Assembly (NCBI RefSeq): GCF_900187125.1
Contig: NZ_LT906468.1
Location: 4,030,001-4,094,000, forward strand
Length of the DNA: 64,000 nt
Source: Sphingobacterium mizutaii
Lineage (GTDB): Bacteria > Bacteroidota > Bacteroidia > Sphingobacteriales > Sphingobacteriaceae
Reading direction: 5' to 3'
Shown: in pieces, positions 8,148-16,410 of the stretch
Layout of the letters: every line of letters starts with the position of its first letter
Position numbering within the stretch: position 1 is the first letter of the stretch
The notes under the pieces: model-generated
Databases searched by the model: none
What the model saw: the letters and a program-made list of their open reading frames with translations, nothing else
What the model was told of the DNA's origin: nothing
Program-made: the position numbers and the translations under genes

Positions 8148-9013
8148 TGAATCTTCATGATCCTTTCCATGATCTGGATCAAACCAGTTCTGGAATTATC
8201 TTGATGAAAGGCTAAATACACGTTACTATCCAACTTCTTCTTCAAACCGGATGAACTAATTATTGAGAAATCTGGGATATCCTTCACCATACTTAATGGC
8301 GCAATGGCATAGCCTACCTTCAATCTCACCAGTTCAAGGATAGCATTCATATTATTGCATTGATGTTTTATTTTGGGTTCAAAGCCTATTGTATTGCAAA
8401 ACTCTTCGCTAAGCCTTGAATATTCTGGCGCATAGTCTTGATTGAAAGAGATATAATCCATTTTACTGATTTGATCCATGGATTGTTGACCGAAACTATC
8501 CTTATGCCCTACTAAACATAATTCATCTTTGAAAAGCAGCTTCTTGACAATAATTGGATTGGGGATGCTGCTTCGAATAATGGCAAGATCTAACCTTCCA
8601 TTTTCCAAAGCTTTTATTTGAGATTGGCTAGATGCTTCTATAAGATTGACCTGCAGATTTGGAAAACTATGTTTCAGGTCTTCTAAGATTCTTGCGATAA
8701 GTCCTTTTGGTGTCGAACTGATATAGCCTAAACGCAGTTCGCCTGAGACCTGTTCATGTATCAATCGGGTCGTATTTTTAACTTGTTCCAAGTGATCGAT
8801 CAGTTCATTGATTTGGGAATAGAAATATTGCCCTGCTTCGGTAAGTTCAACCTTTTTATTGTTCCTGTGAAAGAGATCGACCTGCAGTTCATTCTCGAGT
8901 TCTTTGATCTGTCTGCTCAGCGGTGGCTGTGAAATAAAGAGCTTTTTGGCTGCATTGCCAAAATGAAGTTCCTCTGCAAGGGTCTTGAAATAGAGCAGAT
9001 GTCGTAGTTCCAT
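8141..9013 (-). CDS. LysR-family transcriptional regulator
   Basis: DNA-binding regulator of 290 residues. The winged helix-turn-helix covers about residues 1-60 (MELRHLLYFKTLAEELHFGNAAKKLF, then SQPPLSRQIKELENEL), followed by the two-lobed LysR substrate domain (LRLGYISSTPKGLIARIL and ALENGRLDLAIIRSSIPNP). The gene is divergent from a methyltransferase gene, and an 18-bp imperfect inverted repeat fills the intergenic space. That is the usual LysR arrangement in which the regulator controls its neighbour and itself. The effector is unknown. Confidence 0.9.
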   Translation of the reverse strand: MELRHLLYFKTLAEELHFGNAAKKLFISQPPLSRQIKELENELQVDLFHRNNKKVELTEAGQYFYSQINELIDHLEQVKNTTRLIHEQVSGELRLGYISSTPKGLIARILEDLKHSFPNLQVNLIEASSQSQIKALENGRLDLAIIRSSIPNPIIVKKLLFKDELCLVGHKDSFGQQSMDQISKMDYISFNQDYAPEYSRLSEEFCNTIGFEPKIKHQCNNMNAILELVRLKVGYAIAPLSMVKDIPDFSIISSSGLKKKLDSNVYLAFHQDNSRTGLIQIMERIMKIQK

Positions 9014-9014
9014 G

Positions 9015-9062
9015 ATACCTAATAAGTATTATACCATGATAAAAATAGTATTTTTTAGGTAT
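9015..9062. promoter_or_regulatory. Inverted repeat, probable LysR operator
   Basis: ATACCTAATAAGTATTAT (9015-9032) is matched on the other strand by the reverse complement of 9045-9062 (ATACCTAAAAAATACTAT), 15 of 18 positions. It starts immediately upstream of the LysR ATG and ends 39 bp before the methyltransferase ATG, so it spans the divergent promoter. Confidence 0.6.
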
Positions 9063-9101
9063 AACTGAATCCAATAAATTTGGATATAGAAAAAATAGAT
9101 T

Positions 9102-9869
9102 ATGGAAAAATCAACATTAGAAGAAATAGAACAGCGCTTTGACGCCGATGTGGAGCGCTTTGCCAATTTGGAAACCAGTCAGGCAAATACCATCGATGCG
9201 GTATTGAACATGGAATTGATTACTGACGGTATCCGGGATATCTATCCAAATCTGAAAAATATATTGGACATCGGCTGTGGTGCAGGCAACTACGCCATCA
9301 AGACCTTAATGAAAAGCAACAACAAGGTGAATGTGGATTTAGTAGACTTAAGTCAACCGATGTTGGATAGGGCAAAACAAAGGGTTCAAGAATTAACGGA
9401 AGGCGATGTTCAAGTATTTAAGGGAGATTTTAGGTCTGTAGATTTACCTGAAGGGAAATATGATGTAGTCATCGCCACTATGGTTGTGCATCATTTACGG
9501 GACGATCAAGATTGGGAAAACGCCTTCAAGAAATTATATGGATTGCTAAATGAAGGTGGAAGCATCTGGATCTTTGATATGGTGGAGCAAAATAGTCCTG
9601 AGATCCAAAAGTTCATGTTTACTGATCGCTATGGCGAGTTTTTAGTGGGATTGAAGGACAAAGACTATCAAGAACATGTATTTAGTTATATAGAAAAAGA
9701 GGATTCGCCTAGACCTTTGCTTTATCAACTGCACTTATTGGAGAAAGTAGGCTTCAAAAAAGTGGATATATTGCATAAGCATTTATGCTTTGCTTCTTTT
9801 TTGGGGTTTAAAGGGGATAGATATGAGATGTGTGATTTGAGATGTGAGACAGTGGAAAGGCTTTTTTAG
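9102..9869 (+). CDS. SAM-dependent methyltransferase
   Basis: Class I methyltransferase of 255 residues, cytoplasmic. The SAM-binding loop is ILDIGCGAGNYAI (about residues 55-67), followed by the acidic residue in VDLVDLSQPMLDRAK, a GDFRSVDLPEGKYDVVIA motif II and a VVHHL segment. The acceptor cannot be deduced; the family includes ubiquinone/menaquinone-like and small-molecule methyltransferases. Its only conserved context here is the divergent LysR gene, which I infer regulates it. The ATG at 9102 is well placed behind an A-rich leader. Confidence 0.85.
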   Translation: MEKSTLEEIEQRFDADVERFANLETSQANTIDAVLNMELITDGIRDIYPNLKNILDIGCGAGNYAIKTLMKSNNKVNVDLVDLSQPMLDRAKQRVQELTEGDVQVFKGDFRSVDLPEGKYDVVIATMVVHHLRDDQDWENAFKKLYGLLNEGGSIWIFDMVEQNSPEIQKFMFTDRYGEFLVGLKDKDYQEHVFSYIEKEDSPRPLLYQLHLLEKVGFKKVDILHKHLCFASFLGFKGDRYEMCDLRCETVERLF

Positions 9870-9937
9870 ATAAGAAAAGGGAACTTCCAAGGTTATGGGA
9901 ATCATAGCCTTGGATGTTCTGCTTATTGGGAGGTGTT

Positions 9938-12424
9938 TTATTGGGCTATGTAGGTTGATACCCTTCCTACTCTACCTTTATCGTCTACCACGGCTAAATT
10001 GACTTTATCTCCTTTTTTGATGTTTATACCTTCTTTAGGGAATCTTTGCGATCCCACTTTGGGTTCTGTCCCATCGGTGGTATAAAAGATAGTAAAGCCA
10101 GGATATTCTATATTTGCTTGTAGTTTGTTTCCTTTTTGGATAACGCCTACAGACGGCAATCTATAATTGAAACCATCGGCAATCAGTTCAAGTTTTGGAA
10201 GTTCCTTTTTACCTACTTTATTGACAAATTCGGAGTAGCTTTGAGCAAAGGCATTTTTATCAAACTTTGAATCTTCTTCCCAAGCTCTTTTAGGCGCCCA
10301 AGCACGCTCAGACAAGGCATACAACCTTGGGAACAACATATAGTCCATACGTTCTGGGGTCAATACGGTTTCTGCCCAAAGAGCGGCTTTAATGCCTAAT
10401 AGATTAGATTTTCCTTTTTCGGTCAAACGAACTTTGGATGCCAGGTATTTCGGTTCCAATTTCTTGCCCGGCTCTGTAATTTCCATATTGGAGAAAAAGT
10501 TTTCGGGTAATAGCGAGAAGGAATGATAAAGATCGGAAATAGCAGCCCATTTTAATCCGGGTTCACTGAAGTCGCGATCCCAAACCATATCCAAGTAGAG
10601 GTTTGCAGCACTGATGAAGATGGTCTTGTATCCTGCATTGGCCAATTTATAGACCAGGTCTTCATGACCTCCGCCGATTACATTATTCCATACATCGAGA
10701 TGCATGTTGAGATGCGCCAAATCTTCATTGACTACCATTCCAGACCCTTTATTAACCATTCCGAATTCTTCCCATCCGGCCATGGTCAAACCCTTGGAGG
10801 CACAGATTTCATAGATCTTCTTTACATAATAAGGCCAAACTTCATAAACCGATTTGAAACCTTCTTTTTGCATCAATGCTTGGATCGCCGGAGATTTCTC
10901 CCAAGAACCTGCGGGGACCTCGTCTCCGCCCAAGGAAACCACATCTAACTTTAAGCCTACCTCGTCATACATCTTCTTGATATCATCCAACACAACGCCT
11001 AAAAAGCGGTAAACGGAAGGCAATGCCGGGTTCATGACATTATCATCCCAGTATTGAGCTGAGCTGTATTCTGATTTGTCCTCGGCTTCATAAAGTAAAA
11101 ATTCCTCCGCTTCTTGGGTTTTTCCGGCTTTCATCAACCTGTTGTACCTCGCTTCCATCGATTTTATGGCAGCACGGGCATGGCCAGGGGTTTCGATTTC
11201 AGGAATAATGCTGATATAGTTTGCCGAAGCATATTTCAAGAGGTCTTGAAATTGAGCTTTGGTCAAGAAATGCCCTTCAGTCACATTCGTTCCTGAACCA
11301 TAGGCAGGTTGAATGCTCGCTCCATCCTGATAGAAAGGAGATCTTTGGGAACCAATTTCTGTCAATTCTGGTAAGGAAGGGATTTCTAAACGCCAGCCCT
11401 CATCGTCAATGAAGTGCAAGTGGAGTTTGTTTACCTTCAATTGCGCCAATACATCGATGTATTTTTCGATAGTTTCGACACCTTTAAAATTACGGGCTAT
11501 ATCCATCATGAAACCGCGATATTCAAACCTTGGCTTATCATTGACTTCTAAGTATGGAAGGCTTACATCTGCCTTTCCTTTCAATTGCTCCGCTGTAAGC
11601 AGGGACTTGATGGACTGCAAGGCATAGAATGCACCAGCAGCTTCGCTTGCTTCAATGGTAATGCCTTTGTTGTCGATCTTTAGGTTGTACTCCTCATTAG
11701 CCATCCCTTTTTTATAGAGTATCCTGATATTGGCATTGGCTTCATCGCCATTGACAAAATTGAATTGGCTCAATTGCTGAGCTAGCTCTTGGAAAGGCTT
11801 TAGGGCAAAGTTGAAATGCTCATGCACATAATAGCTGACATCTGAATTGAACTTATAATTCCCCTTCCCTACTTTGATATGGGCAGGGGTAGGAAGTATT
11901 AATTGCTGACCCGAAGAGATCCGAGATGCATTCTTTTCAAAGAGTTCGTTTAGAAATTTGTTCTGTTCTTCGGAACTGAGATGCAATGGAATCACCTGGG
12001 GATGTCCGATATTGATGATTTCTTTTGGATTATTTCGGTTTTGAAGGTAGAATCCATTTGGAGTCAGGGAGGTATGGGTGATCGGATAGGGCGATTTATA
12101 ATCGATCACCAAGGAATCATTCCCCTTGATGAGGGATTGATCTGTGAAATCGATGGAATATAAGTTTCCGTTGCGGTTGTGTATTGAATAACCATCCACA
12201 CTTTTCTCTTCAATGGGATACATGGAATTGAACCAAAGGTTGTATCCTTTAAGGTTCAAATTCTGCATGTCGTTGTTTTTTACAATGATCTTCAGGGCTA
12301 AATTATCATTGGGGTTATAATTTTCATTGAAATCCCATTTTACTTCCAGATTATTCTTTTGGGCATGTGCTTGACCTGCCAACAGAAGAACTCCGCAGAG
12401 ACTTAGGGCTTTAATTAGTTTCAT
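9938..12424 (-). CDS. GH20 beta-N-acetylhexosaminidase
   Basis: Exo-acting enzyme that removes terminal beta-linked GlcNAc or GalNAc from chitin oligomers or glycans, predicted periplasmic or surface. I use ATG 12424, which gives a clean signal peptide (MKLIKALSLCGVLLLAGQAHA) and 828 residues. Order of domains: an N-terminal chitobiase-type beta domain (LEVKWDFNENYNPNDNLALK), the GH20b domain, the catalytic barrel with HLHFIDDEGWRLEIP (near residue 338) and the catalytic pair in SLGGDEVP (near residue 500), then a C-terminal module with FTIFYTTDGTEP. Length fits chitobiase-type GH20 enzymes. It stands alone, convergent with nothing, upstream of tRNA-Glu on the opposite strand. Confidence 0.93.
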   Translation of the reverse strand: MKLIKALSLCGVLLLAGQAHAQKNNLEVKWDFNENYNPNDNLALKIIVKNNDMQNLNLKGYNLWFNSMYPIEEKSVDGYSIHNRNGNLYSIDFTDQSLIKGNDSLVIDYKSPYPITHTSLTPNGFYLQNRNNPKEIINIGHPQVIPLHLSSEEQNKFLNELFEKNASRISSGQQLILPTPAHIKVGKGNYKFNSDVSYYVHEHFNFALKPFQELAQQLSQFNFVNGDEANANIRILYKKGMANEEYNLKIDNKGITIEASEAAGAFYALQSIKSLLTAEQLKGKADVSLPYLEVNDKPRFEYRGFMMDIARNFKGVETIEKYIDVLAQLKVNKLHLHFIDDEGWRLEIPSLPELTEIGSQRSPFYQDGASIQPAYGSGTNVTEGHFLTKAQFQDLLKYASANYISIIPEIETPGHARAAIKSMEARYNRLMKAGKTQEAEEFLLYEAEDKSEYSSAQYWDDNVMNPALPSVYRFLGVVLDDIKKMYDEVGLKLDVVSLGGDEVPAGSWEKSPAIQALMQKEGFKSVYEVWPYYVKKIYEICASKGLTMAGWEEFGMVNKGSGMVVNEDLAHLNMHLDVWNNVIGGGHEDLVYKLANAGYKTIFISAANLYLDMVWDRDFSEPGLKWAAISDLYHSFSLLPENFFSNMEITEPGKKLEPKYLASKVRLTEKGKSNLLGIKAALWAETVLTPERMDYMLFPRLYALSERAWAPKRAWEEDSKFDKNAFAQSYSEFVNKVGKKELPKLELIADGFNYRLPSVGVIQKGNKLQANIEYPGFTIFYTTDGTEPKVGSQRFPKEGINIKKGDKVNLAVVDDKGRVGRVSTYIAQ

Positions 12425-12489
12425 ATGATGTAGTTTACAGCTTAAAAATAGCACCTTAAAAGGGAATCAGCAATTTTTATGAAAAATAT

Positions 12490-12520
12490 TTTGTGTTAAT
12501 AAAAGTAAATTCTATATTTG
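12490..12520 (+). promoter_or_regulatory. Promoter of tRNA-Glu
   Basis: TTTG (12490-12493), exactly 19 bp, then TATATTTG (12513-12520): a perfect match to the Bacteroidota consensus. Transcription would start about 7-10 bp later, some 10 bp before the tRNA. Confidence 0.8.
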
Positions 12521-12538
12521 CACACCGGAAAACAAAAC

Positions 12539-12613
12539 GGCCCGTTCGTCTAGGGGTTAGGACGCAAGATTTTCATTCTTGAAACAGGGGTTCGATTCCC
12601 CTACGGGCTACCA
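12539..12613 (+). tRNA. tRNA-Glu (anticodon TTC), island integration target
   Basis: A 75-nt cloverleaf with CCA encoded. The acceptor GGCCCGT pairs with ACGGGCT (one G-T pair at the end). The anticodon arm CAAGA/TCTTG encloses the loop TTTTCAT with TTC in the anticodon position, and the T arm is AGGGG-TTCGATT-CCCCT. The 3' part (12587-12607) is repeated at 39086-39106. The downstream DNA carries an integrase, so the present 3' end was probably restored by the incoming element. Confidence 0.95.
12587..12607. other. attL-type core in tRNA-Glu
   Basis: These 21 bp (T loop to acceptor stem) are identical to 39086-39106 in the same orientation, bounding 26.5 kb that begins with an integrase gene. 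This is the normal signature of tRNA-targeted integration. Confidence 0.85.
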
Positions 12614-12637
12614 GATCGAAGATCAAAACATACAAAA

Positions 12638-12669
12638 GCTTGCAAATTTAACGTTTGCAGGCTTTTTTG
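12638..12669 (+). terminator. Terminator of tRNA-Glu
   Basis: GCTTGCAAA (12638-12646) pairs with TTTGCAGGC (12654-12662) and six T follow. A closely similar hairpin lies behind the tRNA fragment at the other island end (39139-39171). Confidence 0.85.
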
Positions 12670-12711
12670 TTTTTACGGCAGGTCAAAATATTCAGAAATT
12701 CGCAAACTTTT

Positions 12712-12730
12712 AGTGAGTCATTCGGTGAGT
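12712..12730 (+). repeat. Left-end island repeat, possible integrase arm site
   Basis: AGTGAGTCATTCGGTGAGT here and AGTGAGTTATTCGGTGAGT at 39019-39037 match at 18 of 19 positions in direct orientation. Each contains GTGAGT twice, 12 bp apart, like tandem arm-type binding sites. Confidence 0.6.
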
Positions 12731-12859
12731 CATTAAATTCGATTAAAGTACTCACTGAAACGAATTCAAGTAACTGATTTACAACATTTTCTACAGTCGA
12801 ACATCTTGATGTGTTTTTGCTGCAAGGCTAATTTTGTTACAAATTTTAAACGTTAAATC

Positions 12860-14078
12860 ATGAGTACAAATTATTCCTTGCTCTTCTACTTGAAGAAACC
12901 AAAGAATTATGTCAGTGGAACTAAGCCCATTTACATGAATTACGATCAATGGATCGGTCTGTGAAATATCCACAGGGAAGAATTGTGACCCCAGTCGATG
13001 GAACTCCAAAGCAAATCGATCAAAAGGAAATACCGAGGAGGTCAAGACTTTAAACAGCTATCTGGAAACTTTGAATCTTAAGGTTGCAGCCATCCACCTT
13101 GAAACCCTGAAAATGGGAGACGCCCCAACTATTGAACTGTTGAAATCTAAAATTACTGGGAGGGCAGATAATCAAAAGACATTATTGTTGGTTCTGAAAG
13201 ATCATAACCATAAAATGGAATCATTGCTGGGCAATGGCTTCCGGGAAAATACCTTAAAAGGTTATAAAACGACCTATTCGCATTTAGAAAATTATATTGC
13301 AAAGGAATTTTCAGCTGCAGATATTGAACTCCATAGAATTGACCATTCCTTCATAGTAGGTTATGAATACTATCTTAGATCTGAAAAACTATGCTCTGAT
13401 ATTTCCGCTGCCAAATATATTAAGCATCTCAGAAAGATCGTTAATCTTTCTTTAGCTCATGGGTGGATTGCCACCAATCCTTTTAGGTTTTATAAGTCAA
13501 ATGCTAAACCTAAGGAGAAATCCTATCTAACCAGGGGGGAACTGTTAAGAATTGAGGATAAAAAGCTCGAAATTTCAAGACTACAACATGTCAGGGATAT
13601 TTTTGTGTTCTGCTGTTACACCGGGCTTTCTTATGCAGATGTGACAAAATTGTGCAAGGATAATATTGAGGTGGGTATCGATAATAGATTTTGGATAAAG
13701 ATCAGAAGGCAAAAGACCAATACGATTTCTTCCATTCCGATACTTCCAAAGGCACTTGAAATCTTAGAATCATATCGAGATTATCCTCCTTGTGAATCAA
13801 ATGGTCCAATGTTGCCTGTACTGAGCAACCAGAAGATGAATAGCTATCTGAAAGAGATTGCAGATCTATGTGGAATAACGAAAGAACTGACCTTTCATAT
13901 TGCTAGGCATACATTTGCCACTACTGTCACCCTGTCAAACGGAGTTCCGATTGAAACCGTTTCAAAAATGCTGGGATACCTCGATATCCGGACTACCCAA
14001 CACTATGCAAAACTCTTGGATAATAGGGTAAGTAAGGACATGGAAAATTTAGAGGTTAAATTATATGGATCGAAATAA
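12860..14078 (+). pseudogene. Tyrosine integrase with an early frameshift
   Basis: Site-specific recombinase that would move the island in and out of tRNA-Glu. The N-terminus starts at ATG 12860 (MSTNYSLLFYLKKPKNYVSG) and runs to a stop after YDQWIGL. The natural continuation (ITINGSV, then STGKNCDPSRWNSKA) is in the next frame from position 12939, so 1 nt too many or 2 nt too few near 12938 breaks the gene after about 26 codons. Catalytic-domain motifs: TGLSYADV, the basic strand RRQKTN, HIARHTF and tyrosine in TTQHYAKLL. Serine replaces the first catalytic arginine, as in several Bacteroides element integrases. The usual GH before the tyrosine is GY. A TTG start at 13071 could yield a shortened protein. 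Confidence 0.85.
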
Positions 14079-14215
14079 AATGATAAAATCATTAACGAAT
14101 AGCACATGCTACAATTGACCTATGCGGAAGCAAGGTTCAAATCGGAGAATGCTGTTTATTAATTTAGGTTAAGTATTTTTTTTGATATAAATCAATCATT
14201 ATATTTCAAATTGCA

Positions 14216-14880
14216 TCAGTCAGTGCATCGGATCGAGGTCACGTTTAATTGGAAAGGTTCACCTAAACCACATGAATTCCTTGCCCTGACCTGAATTGTG
14301 CCTGAAACTGGGGAACTGGAGGTGGTAATATTGGTAATAAATGAAGTGGTAGTGAATGCATTTGTGTTGTTGGGACCTCTCCATCCGGCTGGCAAAACCC
14401 AATCATAGGAAGTAATACCAGTCGTGTTCGTAAAATTTGCTTCTAGCATGTACCTTTTTCTTGTACATAATTGACTAGGGATTGCATCTACCACATCGAT
14501 ACCCGTTGCAACTTCAGGGAATGACGAATTTACGTTCAACACAAAGTTCTTTACACAGTTTCCTTGGGTTACCCTTAAGGTTATGGGTCTTTTTGTTGAA
14601 GTTCCTCCTTGGTACTCCTTTAAAGCAGCACTTCTGGCACCTTGGCCACTCACGATCTGAATACCGGTAGGAACGATCCATTGATAGGATGCTCCGGCAA
14701 TCGCAGGGATCGAATAGGTCTGGGCAGTGGTACATGAAATTGTAGCAGGTCCAGTGATAATACTCGGTACGGCCAATAATGCAGCGTTAAAATTGATCCT
14801 TCTGTAGCCCAGCTCATTACTCTTTCCATTCACATAGCTGTAGCCCCCGGTCTTGTCGGAAGTCGAAGTAATTATTGACT
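14216..14880 (-). pseudogene. 3' remnant of a secreted PKD/Ig-like repeat protein
   Basis: About 220 residues on the minus strand containing two beta-sandwich repeats of the PKD-like type: ISCTTAQTYSIPAIAGASYQWIVP and QLCTRKRYMLEANF with SYDWVLPAGW. Such repeats are usual in large secreted adhesins of Bacteroidota. There is no signal peptide. The frame is open upstream of the GTG at 14833 (SDKTGGYSYV) to a TAG near 14880, which coincides with an IS-end-like sequence at 14882-14894. I therefore read it as the C-terminal stub of a larger gene cut by an older insertion. It ends RCTD without a recognisable sorting domain. Confidence 0.6.
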
Positions 14881-14984
14881 AGTCCTAAAATAAGTTTACA
14901 CATTTCTGTTAAAATTTATCCAAAGATTTCTATCAGTGAAAAATTTACATATAACCATTCAGAAGCGTCCTAAATAAGAAAAAA

Positions 14985-15048
14985 ATGGCGGTGGTTTAAT
15001 ATAGCAGGGATTGCTATATTTAATTCGCTAAAATCATACAACCGCCAT
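14985..15048 (+). promoter_or_regulatory. Fold-back hairpin over the transposase start
   Basis: ATGGCGGT (14985-14992) pairs with ACCGCCAT (15041-15048), which includes the first two bases of the start codon. Inside it AATATAGCA (14998-15006) pairs with TGCTATATT (15012-15020). A transcript entering from outside would hide the start codon, as known for IS10-type read-through protection. The second copy keeps both stems (18599-18662). Confidence 0.65.
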
Positions 15049-16216
15049 GGTAAATATAAACGTATTTTCTCAGATATTAGGTCTAGTAGACCGTGACATT
15101 TTTAATAAATTAGTTCAAAAGTACCAATGCGACAAACATCATAAAGGAATCAACAGTTGGACACACTTTGTTAGTATGCTTTTCTGCCATCTTTCATCTG
15201 CGGATTCCGTTCGTGATATTTCTAATGGTCTGCGTAGTACTACAGGTAACATGAGCCACATGGGCATCTCTCGGACACCCAGCAAGTCCAATTTATCCTA
15301 CATCAACAAACATCGCGATCATCGCCTATTCCGAGACCTTTATTACAAACTTTTGGAACATTTGTGGAATAGAAATTCTCCTAGACGAGCTGAGCTTAAT
15401 AGACTTAAGCGGAAAGTATTTCTCATGGATGCAACTATTATTCCTTTATGCTTAAGTGTATTCGACTGGGCTAAATTCCGCAGTGCTAAGGGAGCTGTTA
15501 AACTCCATACTATACTTGATTATGATGGCTGTGTGCCGAGCTTTGTACATATCACCGATGGCAAACAACATGAATCTAAGATAGCCAAGACCATCTCATT
15601 TCCTAAGGGATGTGTGGTTGTTGTGGATAGAGGCTACGTTGATTATGCTTGGATGAATGTTTTGGACAGCAACCCGTGCTTTTTTGTCACACGCAGTAAA
15701 AGCAACATGAAATATACAGTGGTTCGATCATTTCAAAGTGAAGCCCTCAAGGAAAATAACATCATTATGGATCAGCTCATTGAGCTTGATGGGGATGCTA
15801 AGAAACACTATCAAGGAAAGAAGATGCGTCTAGTTCGTTTTTGGGACAGCATCAATAATACTGAATATGAGTTCTTAACAAACAATTTCGACTGGAAGGC
15901 ATCGACAGTGGCGTCATTATATAAAGAAAGATGGGAGATTGAAACGTTCTTCAAACATCTAAAACAGCGTTTGAAAGTAACCAGTTTTGTAGGAACATCA
16001 GAAAACGCTGTCTACATCCAAATTTGGACGGCATTAATAGGAATACTACTCTTTAAATACATCCAGAAGAAAGCTAAATATGAATGGAACTTATCCAATC
16101 TGGTGAACTTTATTCGCTTAAATATATTTGTGAAAATTGATCTTTGGAAATGGGCAAATGATCCATTCTTTTCAGGCAAACCACCTGATAAAATTGGACA
16201 GTATAAACTCTTCTAA
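15047..16216 (+). CDS. IS4-family DDE transposase (left copy)
   Basis: 389-residue transposase of the left IS copy. It starts with an N-terminal helical region (VFSQILGLVDRDIFNKLVQKY) and a DUF4372-like segment. The DDE catalytic core follows: the first D in VFLMDATIIPL, the second in CVVVVDRGYVDY, and the E in the YREK-like block LYKERWEIETFFKHLKQRL. That last signature (Y-2-R-3-E-6-K) is characteristic of IS4-type elements. It differs from the second copy at only a few residues (for example THFVS against SHFVS). The frame is intact, so the element may be active. Confidence 0.92.
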   Translation: MVNINVFSQILGLVDRDIFNKLVQKYQCDKHHKGINSWTHFVSMLFCHLSSADSVRDISNGLRSTTGNMSHMGISRTPSKSNLSYINKHRDHRLFRDLYYKLLEHLWNRNSPRRAELNRLKRKVFLMDATIIPLCLSVFDWAKFRSAKGAVKLHTILDYDGCVPSFVHITDGKQHESKIAKTISFPKGCVVVVDRGYVDYAWMNVLDSNPCFFVTRSKSNMKYTVVRSFQSEALKENNIIMDQLIELDGDAKKHYQGKKMRLVRFWDSINNTEYEFLTNNFDWKASTVASLYKERWEIETFFKHLKQRLKVTSFVGTSENAVYIQIWTALIGILLFKYIQKKAKYEWNLSNLVNFIRLNIFVKIDLWKWANDPFFSGKPPDKIGQYKLF

Positions 16217-16342
16217 AGAAATATTGAGGATATAATTTGATTTTTCACGAAAAGCTTTCCTGATTCATAGAAGAAGGCAGATTTTTTTACAACCTAAATT
16301 TATTTAGGACAGCTGTGAGTGTACTTATTAAGTCGTAAATAC

Positions 16343-16403
16343 CCGAAAGGGGCATTTTCGAGTTTTCTCGAAAATGCCGTACACTAACGATAGTTCCTTT
16401 CGG
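16343..16403. repeat. Nested inverted repeats behind the esterase genes
   Basis: CCGAAAGG (16343-16350) and CCTTTCGG (16396-16403) enclose a perfect 12-bp stem, GGCATTTTCGAG (16351-16362) with CTCGAAAATGCC (16367-16378), loop TTTT. It lies just downstream of the minus-strand esterase pair and may end its transcript, although no T-tract follows the stem in that direction. Confidence 0.55.
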
Positions 16404-16410
16404 ACATAAT

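Larger units (their letters stand above)
14960..16317 (+). mobile_element. IS4-type insertion sequence, left copy
   Basis: 1358 bp. Ends: CAGAAGCGTCCTAAATAA (14960-14977) and, inverted, CACATCTGTCCTAAATAA-like CACAGCTGTCCTAAATAA (16317-16300); the inner 11 bp of the ends are identical. It contains one transposase gene preceded by a fold-back structure. It is nearly identical to the second copy at 18574-19932. Confidence 0.88.
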
